DNA from: Candidatus Binataceae bacterium
Lineage (GTDB): Bacteria; Desulfobacterota; Binatia; Binatales; Binataceae
Direction: 5' to 3'
Length of the DNA stretch: 64,000 nucleotides
Assembly (NCBI GenBank): GCA_035308025.1
Contig: DATGHL010000038.1
Span: 1 to 64,000, forward strand
Position 1 is the first letter of the stretch. Each line of letters opens with the position of its first letter. Positions 8,817 through 17,932 of this stretch are shown here, one piece after another. Made by a program: the position numbers and the translations under genes. The notes under the pieces were generated by a model that saw only the letters and a list, made by a program, of their open reading frames with translations, had not been told where the DNA came from and ran no database searches.

Positions 8817-9836
8817 CTACTTGCCGGCGGGTTTCTCGAGATGGCCGCCGAACTCATAGCGCATCGCCGACAACAACTTGTTCTGAAAGTCCGCCTGACC
8901 GCGCGAATCGAACCGCGAATAAAGCGCCGTCGACAGCACCGGCGCGGGCACGGCCTCGTCGATCGCCGCCTTGATCGTCCAGCGGCCCTCGCCCGAGTCT
9001 GAGACGCGGCCGCCGAATTCCTTCAGCTCCGGGTCTTTGGCCAGCGCCGTCGCCGTCAGGTCCAGCAGCCACGAGGCGATCACGCTCCCGCGCCGCCACA
9101 CCTCCGTGACGTCGCGCAAATTCAGATCGTACTGATAGTGTTCGGGGTCACGCAGCGGCGTGGTCTCCGCATCGGCCTCCTGCTTGCGTTTACCGACATT
9201 GGCGTGGTGCAGGACGCCGAGACCCTCGGCGTAGGCCGCCATGATGCCGTATTCGATCCCGTTATGGACCATCTTGACGAAATGGCCGGCGCCGTTGGCG
9301 CCGCAGTGCAGATAACCCTCTTCCGCGCTGCCCCCGACTTTTTCACGTCCCGGCGTTACCGGAATGTCGCCCCGGCCGGGTGCCAGGGTCTTGAAGATCG
9401 GATCGAGATGCCGCACCGTCGCCTCGCCGCCGCCGATCATCATGCAGTAGCCGCGCTCGAGCCCCCAGACGCCGCCGCTGGTGCCGACGTCGACGTAGTT
9501 CAACTGCTTCGCCGCAAGCTCCTCGGCGCGCCGGATGTCGTCAACGTAGTAGGAGTTGCCGCCGTCGATCAGGATGTCGCCGGACTCCAGATGCGGCAAA
9601 AGATCGCTGATCGTTTTATCCACCACCGCCGCCGGCACCATCAGCCACACCGCTCGGGGCTTCGAGAGCTTCGCGGCAAAGTCGGCGAGCGCGCCTGCGC
9701 CGACCGCTTTTTCTTTCGCCAGGTCGCTGACCGCCTTCGACGACACGTCAAACACCACACATTCATGGCCGCCGGCGATCAGCCGCCGCACCATGTTCGA
9801 GCCCATCCGGCCGAGTCCGATCATTCCGAGCTGCAT
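8817..9836 (-). CDS. gnd: 6-phosphogluconate dehydrogenase, decarboxylating, short (YqeC-type)
   Basis: This 339-residue enzyme oxidises 6-phosphogluconate to ribulose 5-phosphate and CO2. It has a Rossmann start (MIGLGRMGSNMVRRLIAGG), a substrate loop DVGTSGGVWGLERGYCMMIGG, and catalytic GAGHFVKMVHNGIEYG containing the Lys and His. The length fits the short GndA/YqeC class, often NAD-linked, rather than the 470-residue classical form. It is the last gene of the pgm-tal-pgi-gnd operon, 25 bp after pgi, with AAGGAAAT before the ATG. Glucose-6-phosphate dehydrogenase is not in the window; the lactonase lies at 38.6 kb. Confidence 0.95.
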   Translation of the reverse strand: MQLGMIGLGRMGSNMVRRLIAGGHECVVFDVSSKAVSDLAKEKAVGAGALADFAAKLSKPRAVWLMVPAAVVDKTISDLLPHLESGDILIDGGNSYYVDDIRRAEELAAKQLNYVDVGTSGGVWGLERGYCMMIGGGEATVRHLDPIFKTLAPGRGDIPVTPGREKVGGSAEEGYLHCGANGAGHFVKMVHNGIEYGIMAAYAEGLGVLHHANVGKRKQEADAETTPLRDPEHYQYDLNLRDVTEVWRRGSVIASWLLDLTATALAKDPELKEFGGRVSDSGEGRWTIKAAIDEAVPAPVLSTALYSRFDSRGQADFQNKLLSAMRYEFGGHLEKPAGK

Positions 9837-9861
9837 AGATATTTCCTTCGTGTAATCAGGT

Positions 9862-11499
9862 TCAGTCCTGCCGCGCTTTCCGGTAACGCCGAATCAGGTT
9901 ATTGGTTGACGAGTCGTGGGCGAGCGCCGGTTCGGCGCGGCCCTCCAGCTCGGGAATGATGCGCTGGGCCAGCACCTTGCCGAGTTCAACACCCCATTGA
10001 TCGAATGAGTCGATCTGCCAGATCGTCCCCTGGGTAAACACGCTATGCTCGTAAAGCGCGACGAGCTTGCCCAGCGCTGCCGGCGTCAGCCGCTCAAGCA
10101 GAATCGTGTTGGAGGGCCGGTTGCCCGCGAACACCCGATGCGGCACGAGCCAGTCCGGCGTGCCCTCAGCCTTTACCTGTTCCGCGGTTTTGCCGAAGGC
10201 CAGCGCCTCCGTCTGGGCGAAGACGTTGGCCAGCAGCATATCGTGATGCCGGCCCAGGGGATTGAGGCTGTGGTTGAAGGCGATGAAGTCCGCGGGAATC
10301 AACCGCGTGCCCTGATGGATCAGTTGATAAAACGAGTGCTGCCCGTTAGTCCCCGGTTCGCCCCAGTAGATCGGTCCGGTGGCGTAATCAACCTCACTAC
10401 CGTCGAGCGTTACATGCTTGCCGTTGCTCTCCATCGTTAACTGCTGGAGGTATGCGGGAAAGCGCTTGAGATATTGCTCGTACGGGAAGACGCCGACCGT
10501 CGCCGCGCCAAAAAAGTCGTTGTACCAGATCGCCAGAAGGCCCATCAGCACCGGCAGGTTTTGCGCGAACGGCGTCGAGCGGAAATGCTCGTCAATCTCC
10601 CGAAAGCCCTCGAGCATCGCGCGAAAATTCTCAGGCCCAACCGCGATCATGGTCGACAGCCCGATCGCCGAGTCCATCGAATAGCGCCCGCCGACCCAGT
10701 CCCAAAAACCGAACATGTTCGCGGTGTCGATCCCGAATTTCGTGACCTCGCCGGCATTGGTCGAGACCGCGACGAAGTGTTTTGCGACCGCCGCGGCGTC
10801 GCCGCCGAGACCGGCGAGAGACCATTCACGCGCGCTCTGCGCGTTGGTCATCGTCTCAAGCGTCGTGAAGGTCTTCGAGGAGATGATGAAGAGCGTTTCC
10901 GCCGCGTCGAGATCGCGCGTCGCCTCGACGAAATCCGTGCCGTCAACGTTGGAAACGAAGCGCATCGTGAGCGCGCGATCGCTGTAATGCTTCAACGCCT
11001 CATACGCCATCACCGGCCCGAGGTCGGAGCCCCCGATGCCGATATTGATCACGTTGCGGATGCGCTTGCTGGTGTGACCCTTCCACTCGCCGCTACGGAC
11101 GCGGTTCGCAAAAGCCGCCATCCGGTCGAGCACAGCGTGCACCTCGGGCACGACGTTGCAGCCGTCCACGACAATCGAGGCTCCCTGCGGCGCGCGCAAA
11201 GCCGTGTGCAGAACCGCACGCTTTTCGGTGACGTTGATCTTGTCGCCGCGGAACATCGCGTCGATCCGTTCGCGCAGCCCGGACTCCTCGGCCAACCTGA
11301 TCAATAACGCGAGCGTCTCATCGCTAATCCGATTCTTCGAGTAGTCGAAGTAAACGCCCGCGGCCTCAGCCGTCATCCGTAGGCCGCGATCCGGATCCGC
11401 GGAGAAAAGTTGCCGCAGATGGAGCGCGCTGAGCTTCTCATAATGATCTTTGAGCGCGGCCCACGCCGGGCGGCGGCGCAGCGGTGCGACTTCCGTCAT
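9862..11499 (-). CDS. pgi: Glucose-6-phosphate isomerase
   Basis: This 545-residue cytosolic enzyme interconverts glucose 6-phosphate and fructose 6-phosphate. Family landmarks appear in order: [14 protein letters not shown] (phosphate-binding), [12 protein letters not shown], the active-site stretch [20 protein letters not shown] containing the catalytic Glu and His, and [11 protein letters not shown] near the C-terminus. Length matches the E. coli-type enzyme (549). The start is ATG with GAGGACA just upstream. It lies 54 bp after tal and 25 bp before gnd on the minus strand, consistent with one transcript linking glycolysis and the pentose phosphate pathway. Confidence 0.97.
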   Translation of the reverse strand: MTEVAPLRRRPAWAALKDHYEKLSALHLRQLFSADPDRGLRMTAEAAGVYFDYSKNRISDETLALLIRLAEESGLRERIDAMFRGDKINVTEKRAVLHTALRAPQGASIVVDGCNVVPEVHAVLDRMAAFANRVRSGEWKGHTSKRIRNVINIGIGGSDLGPVMAYEALKHYSDRALTMRFVSNVDGTDFVEATRDLDAAETLFIISSKTFTTLETMTNAQSAREWSLAGLGGDAAAVAKHFVAVSTNAGEVTKFGIDTANMFGFWDWVGGRYSMDSAIGLSTMIAVGPENFRAMLEGFREIDEHFRSTPFAQNLPVLMGLLAIWYNDFFGAATVGVFPYEQYLKRFPAYLQQLTMESNGKHVTLDGSEVDYATGPIYWGEPGTNGQHSFYQLIHQGTRLIPADFIAFNHSLNPLGRHHDMLLANVFAQTEALAFGKTAEQVKAEGTPDWLVPHRVFAGNRPSNTILLERLTPAALGKLVALYEHSVFTQGTIWQIDSFDQWGVELGKVLAQRIIPELEGRAEPALAHDSSTNNLIRRYRKARQD

Positions 11500-11553
11500 A
11501 TTGTCCTCACCCGTTTGCGTCAGCCGTTTGCGTCACGAACTGTCGCGAGGGTT

Positions 11554-12639
11554 TCAGCCGGCCTTGCGGATCGTGACGCTCTTCGACTCGATGCGCTCCA
11601 TCAGTTCATTCCAGGATTTGACGAACGCCTTCGCGCCCTCGTCCTGCAGCGTCGCGCCCAAAGCATCGATATCGAAGCCGGCCTTGCCGAACTCGGCGAG
11701 AACCTGTTCGCAGTCACCGCCGTCCGCGGCCATCAGCGCGCCGATTTTGCCATGCTCGGCGAACGCCTTCAGCGTAGCCTCGGGCATCGTATTGACGGTG
11801 AAGGGCGCGGCGAGCGCCTCGATGTAGAGCACGTCAGAGGCCTTCGGATCTTTGGTTCCGGTGCTGGCCCACAAAACGCGCTGCGGGCGTGCGCCGAGAT
11901 TCAAAACGCGCAGCCAGCGCGGCGAATTGAGCAGGTCGCGTGCGGCTTTGTAGGTCCGTCGAGCAATCGCGATACCCAACTGATCGCGCAGCGTCTCCGG
12001 CGTTTTACCGGTCACCGCGCCGTCCCAGCGGCTCACGAACAAGGAGGCGACCGAGCCGATACTCGGATCGAGTCCGGCCTCGATGCGCCGTTCGATCCCG
12101 CGCAGGTAGGCCTCGGCGGCGCTGAGATAATGCTCGCGCGAGAAGAGCAGTGTCACGTTGATCGGGATGCCGGCAAAGATCGACTCTTCGATCGCGGGCA
12201 GGCCTTCTTCAGTGCCGGGGATCTTGATCAGCAGATTCGGACGGCCGGCGCGGGCGTGCAGCTCCTTGGCCGCAGCGATCGTCTTCGCGGTGTCGTACGC
12301 CAGTAGCGGCGAGACTTCGAGCGAGACCCAGCCGTCCACCCCGTCGGTGCGGTCATGGACCGGCTTGAACAGATCCGCGGCGCGCGTCAGATCGTCAAGC
12401 GCCAGTTCGAAAAACAGCTTTTCGCCGGCTTTGCCCTCGCCGAGTTTCTGCTGAATCGCCGCGTCGTAGTCCGTGCTCTTGGCAATCGCGTTGTCGAAGA
12501 TCGTCGGATTCGAGGTCAGTCCGGTGACGGACAGGTCGTCAATATATTTTTTCAACGTGCCGGTCGTCAGCAAGTTGCGGGTGATATTATCGAGCCAGAT
12601 GCTTTGACCCAGGTTGTGCAGCGATTCCGTAGCCTTCAT
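11554..12639 (-). CDS. tal: Transaldolase
   Basis: This 361-residue enzyme transfers dihydroxyacetone units in the non-oxidative pentose phosphate pathway. The 'Q..WLDNI.R' start and 'VTGLTSNPTIF' are diagnostic; the Schiff-base lysine is in NLLIKIPGTEEG and a further landmark is INVTLLFS. It belongs to the longer actinobacterial/cyanobacterial-type Tal. The ATG at 12639 is chosen because GAGGTGA lies directly before it. An open frame extends 93 bases further upstream but would overlap pgm. It is flanked by pgm and pgi in the same operon. Confidence 0.95.
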   Translation of the reverse strand: MKATESLHNLGQSIWLDNITRNLLTTGTLKKYIDDLSVTGLTSNPTIFDNAIAKSTDYDAAIQQKLGEGKAGEKLFFELALDDLTRAADLFKPVHDRTDGVDGWVSLEVSPLLAYDTAKTIAAAKELHARAGRPNLLIKIPGTEEGLPAIEESIFAGIPINVTLLFSREHYLSAAEAYLRGIERRIEAGLDPSIGSVASLFVSRWDGAVTGKTPETLRDQLGIAIARRTYKAARDLLNSPRWLRVLNLGARPQRVLWASTGTKDPKASDVLYIEALAAPFTVNTMPEATLKAFAEHGKIGALMAADGGDCEQVLAEFGKAGFDIDALGATLQDEGAKAFVKSWNELMERIESKSVTIRKAG

Positions 12640-12691
12640 GGTGTCACCTCGAAATTGGAGCGCGGTTGCGTTCGCAGAATTGCGCGCGGGA

Positions 12692-14386
12692 TCATGAGCT
12701 TGATGCGCGCGCCGCCATACCATCCATGCCAATCTCTCCGGCGCCGCCAGTCAAGGCCCTGTTCACGATTTCCTGGGCCTCAGCGAGGATCGTGTCGAGA
12801 TGGGCGCGATCCTTGAAACTCTCCGCGTAGATCTTGTAGATGCTCTCCGTACCTGACGGTCGCGCGGCGAACCATCCGCTGCGCGCAACGACTTTGAGCC
12901 CGCCAATCGCCGCGTTGTTGCCTGGAGCCTTGGTCAGTTTTGCGATGATCTTTTCACCCGCGAGGTCCGACGCGTTAACCGCCTCGGGTGCGAGCTTCGC
13001 GAGCTTCGTCTTCTGTTCAGCGGTTGCCGGCGCGTCGACCCGCGCGTAAAGCGGCTCGCCGAAACGCGCCGTCAAGTCGCGATAATGCTCGCCCGGGTCC
13101 CGTCCGGTCCGCGCCGTTATCTCCGCCGCCAGCAGGTTCGGTACCAGGCCATCTTTGTCGGTGGTCCAGACGGTGCCGTCGTGCCGCAGAAAAGATGCGC
13201 CGGCGCTCTCCTCGCCCGCGAAGCCAATCGATCCGTCCACCAACCCATCGACGAACCACTTGAAGCCCACCGGCACTTCGACCAGTCGCCGACCTAAGTC
13301 CGCCACAACCCGATCGATTATGCCGCTGCTCACGACCGTCTTGCCCGCGCCCGCCGTCTTGGACCATCGCGGCCGATTGGCGAACAGATAGCTGATAGCG
13401 ACCGCAAGATAGCTGTTCGGTTCGAGCAGGCCATAGCGTTTGCTGACGATTCCGTGCCGGTCAGCGTCGGCATCGTTCGCGAAGACCAGATCGAAGCGAT
13501 CCTTGAGCTTGACCGTGCCCGCCATCGCATAGACTGAGGACGGGTCCATCCGAATCTGGCCGTCCCAATCTACCGTCATGAAGCGGAAGGTCCCATCGAC
13601 CGTCGGGTTCACGACTTCGAGGTTCAGCTTGTAACGTTCAGCAATCGCCGCCCAATAGGCGACGCTGGCGCCGCCGAGCGGGTCGGCTCCAATATGTAAT
13701 CCACTATGCTTGATCGCGTCGACATCGATTATCGATTCCAAGTCACCGACATACTCATCGACATACCTGTGCCGATGAGTAGTAGCTGCATGCAGCGCGC
13801 GCTCGTACGGGATCCTCGTGACTTCGCGAAGGTCCTGCTCGATAAGCGCGTTGGCGCGCCCCTCGATCCATTGGGTGACTGCGGAGTCGGCGGGACCGCC
13901 GTGGGGCGGGTTGTATTTGAAGCCGCCGGAATTCGGCGGGTTATGCGAAGGGGTCACGACAATCCCGTCGGCGAGACCGCGTCGGCGGCCGCGGTTATAG
14001 ACCAGAATCGCGTGCGAGACGACCGGTGTCGGCGTGTAGCCATCGTCCGCATCAATCATGACCGCGACGCCGTTTGCCGCCAGTACCTCCAGTGCGCTCG
14101 CAAAGGCCGGCGCGGATAGCGCGTGCGTATCGATGCCGAGGTAGAGCGGTCCGTCGATCCCCTCGCGTTGGCGGTAATCGCAGATGGCCTGCGTGATCGC
14201 GAGTATGTGCGTCTCGTTAAATGAATTGTCGAACGACGACCCGCGATGTCCGGAAGTCCCGAAACTCACGCGCTGCGCCGCCACGGAGAGATCGGGCCGG
14301 CCTGTGTAGTACGCCGTGATCAGCCTCGGCAAGTTGACCAGCGTCGACGGTTCGGCGGGCTTCCCCGCCAGTGGACTGATCTTCAT
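12692..14386 (-). CDS. pgm: Phosphoglucomutase (alpha-D-glucose phosphate-specific)
   Basis: This 564-residue enzyme interconverts glucose 1-phosphate and glucose 6-phosphate. Motifs: FGTSGHRGSSFDNSFNE near residue 44, the phosphoserine loop VVTPSHNPPNSGGFKYN, metal-binding NDADADRHGI, sugar-binding GFAGEESAGASF and the phosphate-binding RPSGTESIYKIYAESF at the C-terminus. Length and motifs match Pgm rather than phosphomannomutase. The ATG at 14386 has GGAAG about 10 bases upstream; a TTG three codons earlier is possible. It heads the sugar-phosphate operon and probably routes storage glucan or UDP-glucose precursors into it. Confidence 0.96.
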   Translation of the reverse strand: MKISPLAGKPAEPSTLVNLPRLITAYYTGRPDLSVAAQRVSFGTSGHRGSSFDNSFNETHILAITQAICDYRQREGIDGPLYLGIDTHALSAPAFASALEVLAANGVAVMIDADDGYTPTPVVSHAILVYNRGRRRGLADGIVVTPSHNPPNSGGFKYNPPHGGPADSAVTQWIEGRANALIEQDLREVTRIPYERALHAATTHRHRYVDEYVGDLESIIDVDAIKHSGLHIGADPLGGASVAYWAAIAERYKLNLEVVNPTVDGTFRFMTVDWDGQIRMDPSSVYAMAGTVKLKDRFDLVFANDADADRHGIVSKRYGLLEPNSYLAVAISYLFANRPRWSKTAGAGKTVVSSGIIDRVVADLGRRLVEVPVGFKWFVDGLVDGSIGFAGEESAGASFLRHDGTVWTTDKDGLVPNLLAAEITARTGRDPGEHYRDLTARFGEPLYARVDAPATAEQKTKLAKLAPEAVNASDLAGEKIIAKLTKAPGNNAAIGGLKVVARSGWFAARPSGTESIYKIYAESFKDRAHLDTILAEAQEIVNRALTGGAGEIGMDGMAARASSS

Positions 14387-14565
14387 ACCGATCAATCTTC
14401 CGCCGAGTTAAGACCGCTCGCAAACGTGACACCCGCTTGTTGGCTCGAATCGCACGCCGCCGCGATGATCATTGAAATGGCTTTGCTCCCGTTACTCCTG
14501 TACTATTCGCCGCGATTCTGGTCACCCGCGATTTTGGCGTCACTTAGACTACCGAGGCGATCCTG

Positions 14566-15108
14566 ATGGTGAGAAGACTAACCGCACTGCTTCGCGAGTT
14601 GGCGCCAGTCGTTGCGTTCTTCTTCGTCGCCTTGATGCTCATTCTCCTGTTACTCAAGCTCTTTGTCGCGCAGTACTCGATAGAATTTTATGCTTTTAGC
14701 CGCGCCGCGCTTGGTGCATTGGTCCTCGGCAAAGTGGTTCTGCTGATGGAATGGACGCAGGCTGGACATGCGCAGAATCGCTTTCCGCGCGCTCTCGTGG
14801 TGGCTTACAAGACTTTCCTTTACGGCGTGGTCGTGATCGTTTTCGGTATAGGCGAACGGATTTTTCACGGCGCCCGCGAAACGGGTAGTCTGCATGCAGG
14901 GGCTCGACTCGTCATCGCCAACGCGAAATTGGACCGCTTTCTCGGCCTCGTTCTGCTGATCAGCATGATCGTCGCGGCCTACCTGGTGATGGAAGAGATC
15001 GGCCGGGCGATGGGCAAGGGAGCGCATTCCGGCTCTTCTTCGAATCACCGGCACGCGCAGAAACGTCACTCACTGAGGCCGGGTGATGGGTGCGCCGTTC
15101 GCTCCTGA
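14566..15108 (+). CDS. Polytopic inner-membrane protein, function unknown
   Basis: This 180-residue protein has about four hydrophobic helices: residues 13-33 (PVVAFFFVALMLILLLLKLF), 44-60, 85-98 and 126-144. Short polar loops separate them, and a Ser/His/Arg-rich tail follows. A central segment VAYKTFLYGVVVIVFGIGERIFHG resembles an uncharacterised membrane family found near transporters. The ATG has GAGGCG upstream. The 3' end overlaps the chromate transporter gene by 23 bp, so expression is coupled, which suggests a role with the transporter. I do not recognise a characterised family. Confidence 0.6.
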   Translation: MVRRLTALLRELAPVVAFFFVALMLILLLLKLFVAQYSIEFYAFSRAALGALVLGKVVLLMEWTQAGHAQNRFPRALVVAYKTFLYGVVVIVFGIGERIFHGARETGSLHAGARLVIANAKLDRFLGLVLLISMIVAAYLVMEEIGRAMGKGAHSGSSSNHRHAQKRHSLRPGDGCAVRS

Positions 15109-15769
15109 AATCGATGAACCGGGGAACCGCTCGACGGCAAGCCTCGCGCATATATTTTGGGTCTTCTTCTATATCGGCGCGACCAGTTTCGGCGGCGGTG
15201 TCGTTGCCTATCTGCGCGAGCATCTGGTCGAGCGGCAGCAGTGGCTCGACGCCGATCATTTTCTCGCGGCGCTCGAGATCGCCGAGACCGTCCCCGGCCT
15301 CATCTCGACCAATGTCAGCGTGATCGTCGGCAGTCGTTTGCGCGGCGTGATGGGATCAATCGTCGCCGTGCTTGGGATGACCGTGCCGGGGGCAGTCGTG
15401 GTCTTTGCTCTCGGTATCCTCTATGCGCATTTCAGGAAAAACCCCGACGTCGGCGCCGTCCTCGCCGGTGTCGCCGCCGCGGCCGTCGGCCTGATCCTCG
15501 CCGTGACGATCCAGATCGGTTATCGCGGACTGAGAAAACGGCTGGATTTGGCGATCCTGATTCCAACCTTCATCCTGGTCGGCGTTTACCACATTTCACT
15601 CATTCCAGTTCTCGTGGTCCTTGCACCGATCGCAGTCCAACTCAATCGCCCGAACGGCGATGAACTCGCCGCCTATCACGCCCAACAATCGGCCTATCAT
15701 GCGCAATTGGCGGAACATCACGACGCAGTCGCCGCGCGCCATGCGGCCAAACCACCCTCCGGATCATGA
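15086..15769 (+). CDS. Chromate transporter subunit, N-terminal-type half
   Basis: This 227-residue CHR-family domain protein carries the hallmark FYIGATSFGGGVVAYLREHLVE near the start, then ALEIAETVPGLISTN and several membrane helices up to about residue 190. CHR proteins move chromate (mis-recognised sulfate-like anion) across the inner membrane. Here the usual two-domain protein is split into two genes that overlap by 4 bp (ATGA), the 'short-chain pair' architecture. The last 35 residues are a soluble histidine-rich tail with two AYHAQ repeats. The ATG at 15086 follows a GTG codon that could also serve. Confidence 0.85.
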   Translation: MGAPFAPEIDEPGNRSTASLAHIFWVFFYIGATSFGGGVVAYLREHLVERQQWLDADHFLAALEIAETVPGLISTNVSVIVGSRLRGVMGSIVAVLGMTVPGAVVVFALGILYAHFRKNPDVGAVLAGVAAAAVGLILAVTIQIGYRGLRKRLDLAILIPTFILVGVYHISLIPVLVVLAPIAVQLNRPNGDELAAYHAQQSAYHAQLAEHHDAVAARHAAKPPSGS

Positions 15770-16320
15770 ACAAGCTCATCAGCCTGGTGAATGTCTTCGC
15801 ATTGTTGTCGATTCTGGCGGTCGGCGGCGGCACTGCGGTTTTGCCGCAGATGAAGCATGAGGTAGTCGGGCAGCATCACTGGCAGACCGCCGAGCAATTC
15901 ACCGACGTCTACAGTTTGGGCCAACTCGCGCCCGGTCCAAACATGAATATGGTGACCATCATCGGTTATCACGTCGCCGGCCCACTCGGCGCCCTCCTGG
16001 TGCTGCTCGCCTTCTACATACCCTCGTGCACCCTGGCTTTTACCGTGGGCAAAATCTGGGACCACTTCGAAGGCTCGCCCTGGCGCGACGCCGTGCAGCG
16101 CGGGATGGCGCCGATAACCGTGGGCCTGATGCTCTCGGGCGTCTACGCGATCGGCAAAACCGCAACTTTCAACCTCGACGCTTCAATGCGCCGCAATATA
16201 GTCACCGGTGCGATCACGCTGGCGGTCACTGCGATCCTGCTGCTCCGCCGGATCAATCCAGCTCTATTGATCCTCGTCGGCGGCGCCGTCGGCTGGCTCA
16301 CCCTGCGCTTTATCAGCTGA
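15766..16320 (+). CDS. Chromate transporter subunit, second half
   Basis: This 184-residue CHR domain has VFALLSILAVGGGTAVLPQM as its family signature and YSLGQLAPGPNMNMVTIIGYH as the conserved P-G-P motif, followed by hydrophobic helices to the end (LILVGGAVGWLTL). It begins within the stop of the preceding half (ATGA overlap), so the two are translated together. Short-chain pairs of this type are thought to work as a heterodimer with opposite topology. Actual substrate (chromate, sulfate or another anion) is not shown by sequence. Confidence 0.87.
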   Translation: MNKLISLVNVFALLSILAVGGGTAVLPQMKHEVVGQHHWQTAEQFTDVYSLGQLAPGPNMNMVTIIGYHVAGPLGALLVLLAFYIPSCTLAFTVGKIWDHFEGSPWRDAVQRGMAPITVGLMLSGVYAIGKTATFNLDASMRRNIVTGAITLAVTAILLLRRINPALLILVGGAVGWLTLRFIS

Positions 16321-16329
16321 GTTCGAGTT

Positions 16330-17736
16330 TCAGCTCGGCGCCGATGATTCCGCCAGAAATTGTTCCGCATGCTTCATGGCCAGTTCCCGGTTGGCAGCCA
16401 AACGGGCAAGTGCCGACCGCATGCGCGGATCACTCATGTGGTCGCGCACCCCGCGAGTGAGGTTGAGGCGAGACCTTTCCTGCCACGCCGCCAGGTCGGC
16501 TTGGGACGAGCGCAGCGCGACCGCGCGCAGCTCAGCTCGAAACGCCCGCATCCAATCGATCGGCCGGCTCGGCTGCGAGGTTGGCGGGCAGAGCCGGTTC
16601 TTCTCAGCATCGTCGCGCCGGGTCGCCTCAATGAATCCGATAAGTGCCGCGTTAAATGTAATGAAGCCGCCCGTGAGCGACTGGATCGTGATCCGTCGAG
16701 GTTCGAAGATCGGCCGGACCGGCGCCACGCGGAACCCATAGGCCGTGCAGTCCACGTGAACCTGGCCGCGGTCGGTCGGAATTTCTCCGTCAGTCAGCAC
16801 TATTCGGTCAGCACTTAGGCGTCGCACTCGTCCGAGACGCACCACTCTCTCGATCTGCTCTAGTCCTTTTCGCTCCGCCGCGCCGAGTATGGCGCCACGG
16901 TACATGGTTGGGGCGACCTTCGGGTCGAGCCGATTAAGTTGACCGCAAGCTTCGAGGTGACGCCACAGGTCGTCGACGCTCTCGGCCTGCGCGAGGGCCT
17001 CGACTCCGAGCGAGAAACTTTCGACCGTCGAGGTGACGAGATCGCGCGGCTGTAAAGACGCGCGATCCATCAGCCAGGCATCGCGTGGCCTGATCCAACG
17101 GATCTTGTTGGGATCGACACCATGGTCGAGCAACCAATTGCAGGCGTCCATGGCGGTCTTGCCGGCGCCGAGGATCGTATAGCCGGTGGGCGGTTCGGCC
17201 AGCGCGACGAGTGCGCCGACAGGAAGGCAATGTACATTCGGGTCCACCTCGAACGACGGCCTATGCGTCGCAGGTACCGACGATTCGAGGTAGGTCGTGT
17301 CCACTACCTTGCGTCGTACACGGACCGCGGTTCTGGCGCCGGTTAGGCGGCACCTGAACGCGTGCTCGTTCGACCAGTTCCCGACATAGTCGCACATCCC
17401 GAAAAAGCGCACCTTGCCCGACGGCAACAACGCCTCGTCGAGGACCTTTTGGAAGTAGTCGCAGATCTCCACGCCGGTCGCTCGCTCGTAGAACCCCACG
17501 TTCGGTCCGGTTCGGTCGATTGAGTCCGTGCCCAGCACTCGCGAGTTAACACCGTAGTTTGCCGAGGCCTGGTGGATGCGAACGAAAGGGTATGCGTCGT
17601 TCCAGTGACCGCCCGGGCAGTGTCGCCGATCCACCATCACGACGTCGCTGTCGCACTCAGCGATCAGCGCATCTGCAAACGCCATCCCGGCCGCACCCGC
17701 ACCAACGATCAGATAGTCGGTATCGATTACGGTCAT
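16330..17736 (-). CDS. FAD/NAD(P)-binding oxidoreductase
   Basis: This 468-residue flavoprotein has an N-terminal dinucleotide-binding loop YLIVGAGAAGMAFADAL and RRHCPGGHWNDAYPFVRIHQ, which recalls flavin monooxygenase-like proteins. A second Rossmann motif is ILGAGKTAMDACNWLLDHG near residue 195. DCTAYGF near residue 335 sits where monooxygenases have the ATGY motif. The C-terminal 100 residues are helical and unfamiliar. It starts at ATG with GGAGGAGCTG upstream. It converges on the chromate transporter pair with a 9-bp gap. The substrate cannot be predicted; it could be a monooxygenase or a dehydrogenase. Confidence 0.75.
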   Translation of the reverse strand: MTVIDTDYLIVGAGAAGMAFADALIAECDSDVVMVDRRHCPGGHWNDAYPFVRIHQASANYGVNSRVLGTDSIDRTGPNVGFYERATGVEICDYFQKVLDEALLPSGKVRFFGMCDYVGNWSNEHAFRCRLTGARTAVRVRRKVVDTTYLESSVPATHRPSFEVDPNVHCLPVGALVALAEPPTGYTILGAGKTAMDACNWLLDHGVDPNKIRWIRPRDAWLMDRASLQPRDLVTSTVESFSLGVEALAQAESVDDLWRHLEACGQLNRLDPKVAPTMYRGAILGAAERKGLEQIERVVRLGRVRRLSADRIVLTDGEIPTDRGQVHVDCTAYGFRVAPVRPIFEPRRITIQSLTGGFITFNAALIGFIEATRRDDAEKNRLCPPTSQPSRPIDWMRAFRAELRAVALRSSQADLAAWQERSRLNLTRGVRDHMSDPRMRSALARLAANRELAMKHAEQFLAESSAPS

Positions 17737-17932
17737 GATTCAGCTCCTCCTTAGACGATCCCAGCCTCGTTTCTCTCCTACGCCATTGTGCGCCATCCTT
17801 GGGCCCGTTCGTCCGGGTCCGGATCACTTACATCGACCTACGGCGATTTGACAACCCGTGGCACTCGTCGGATAAGAAGACATCTTTGTCAGGCGAGGAT
17901 TCTCGACCATTAAACGTGCGGAGGTAACTTCG

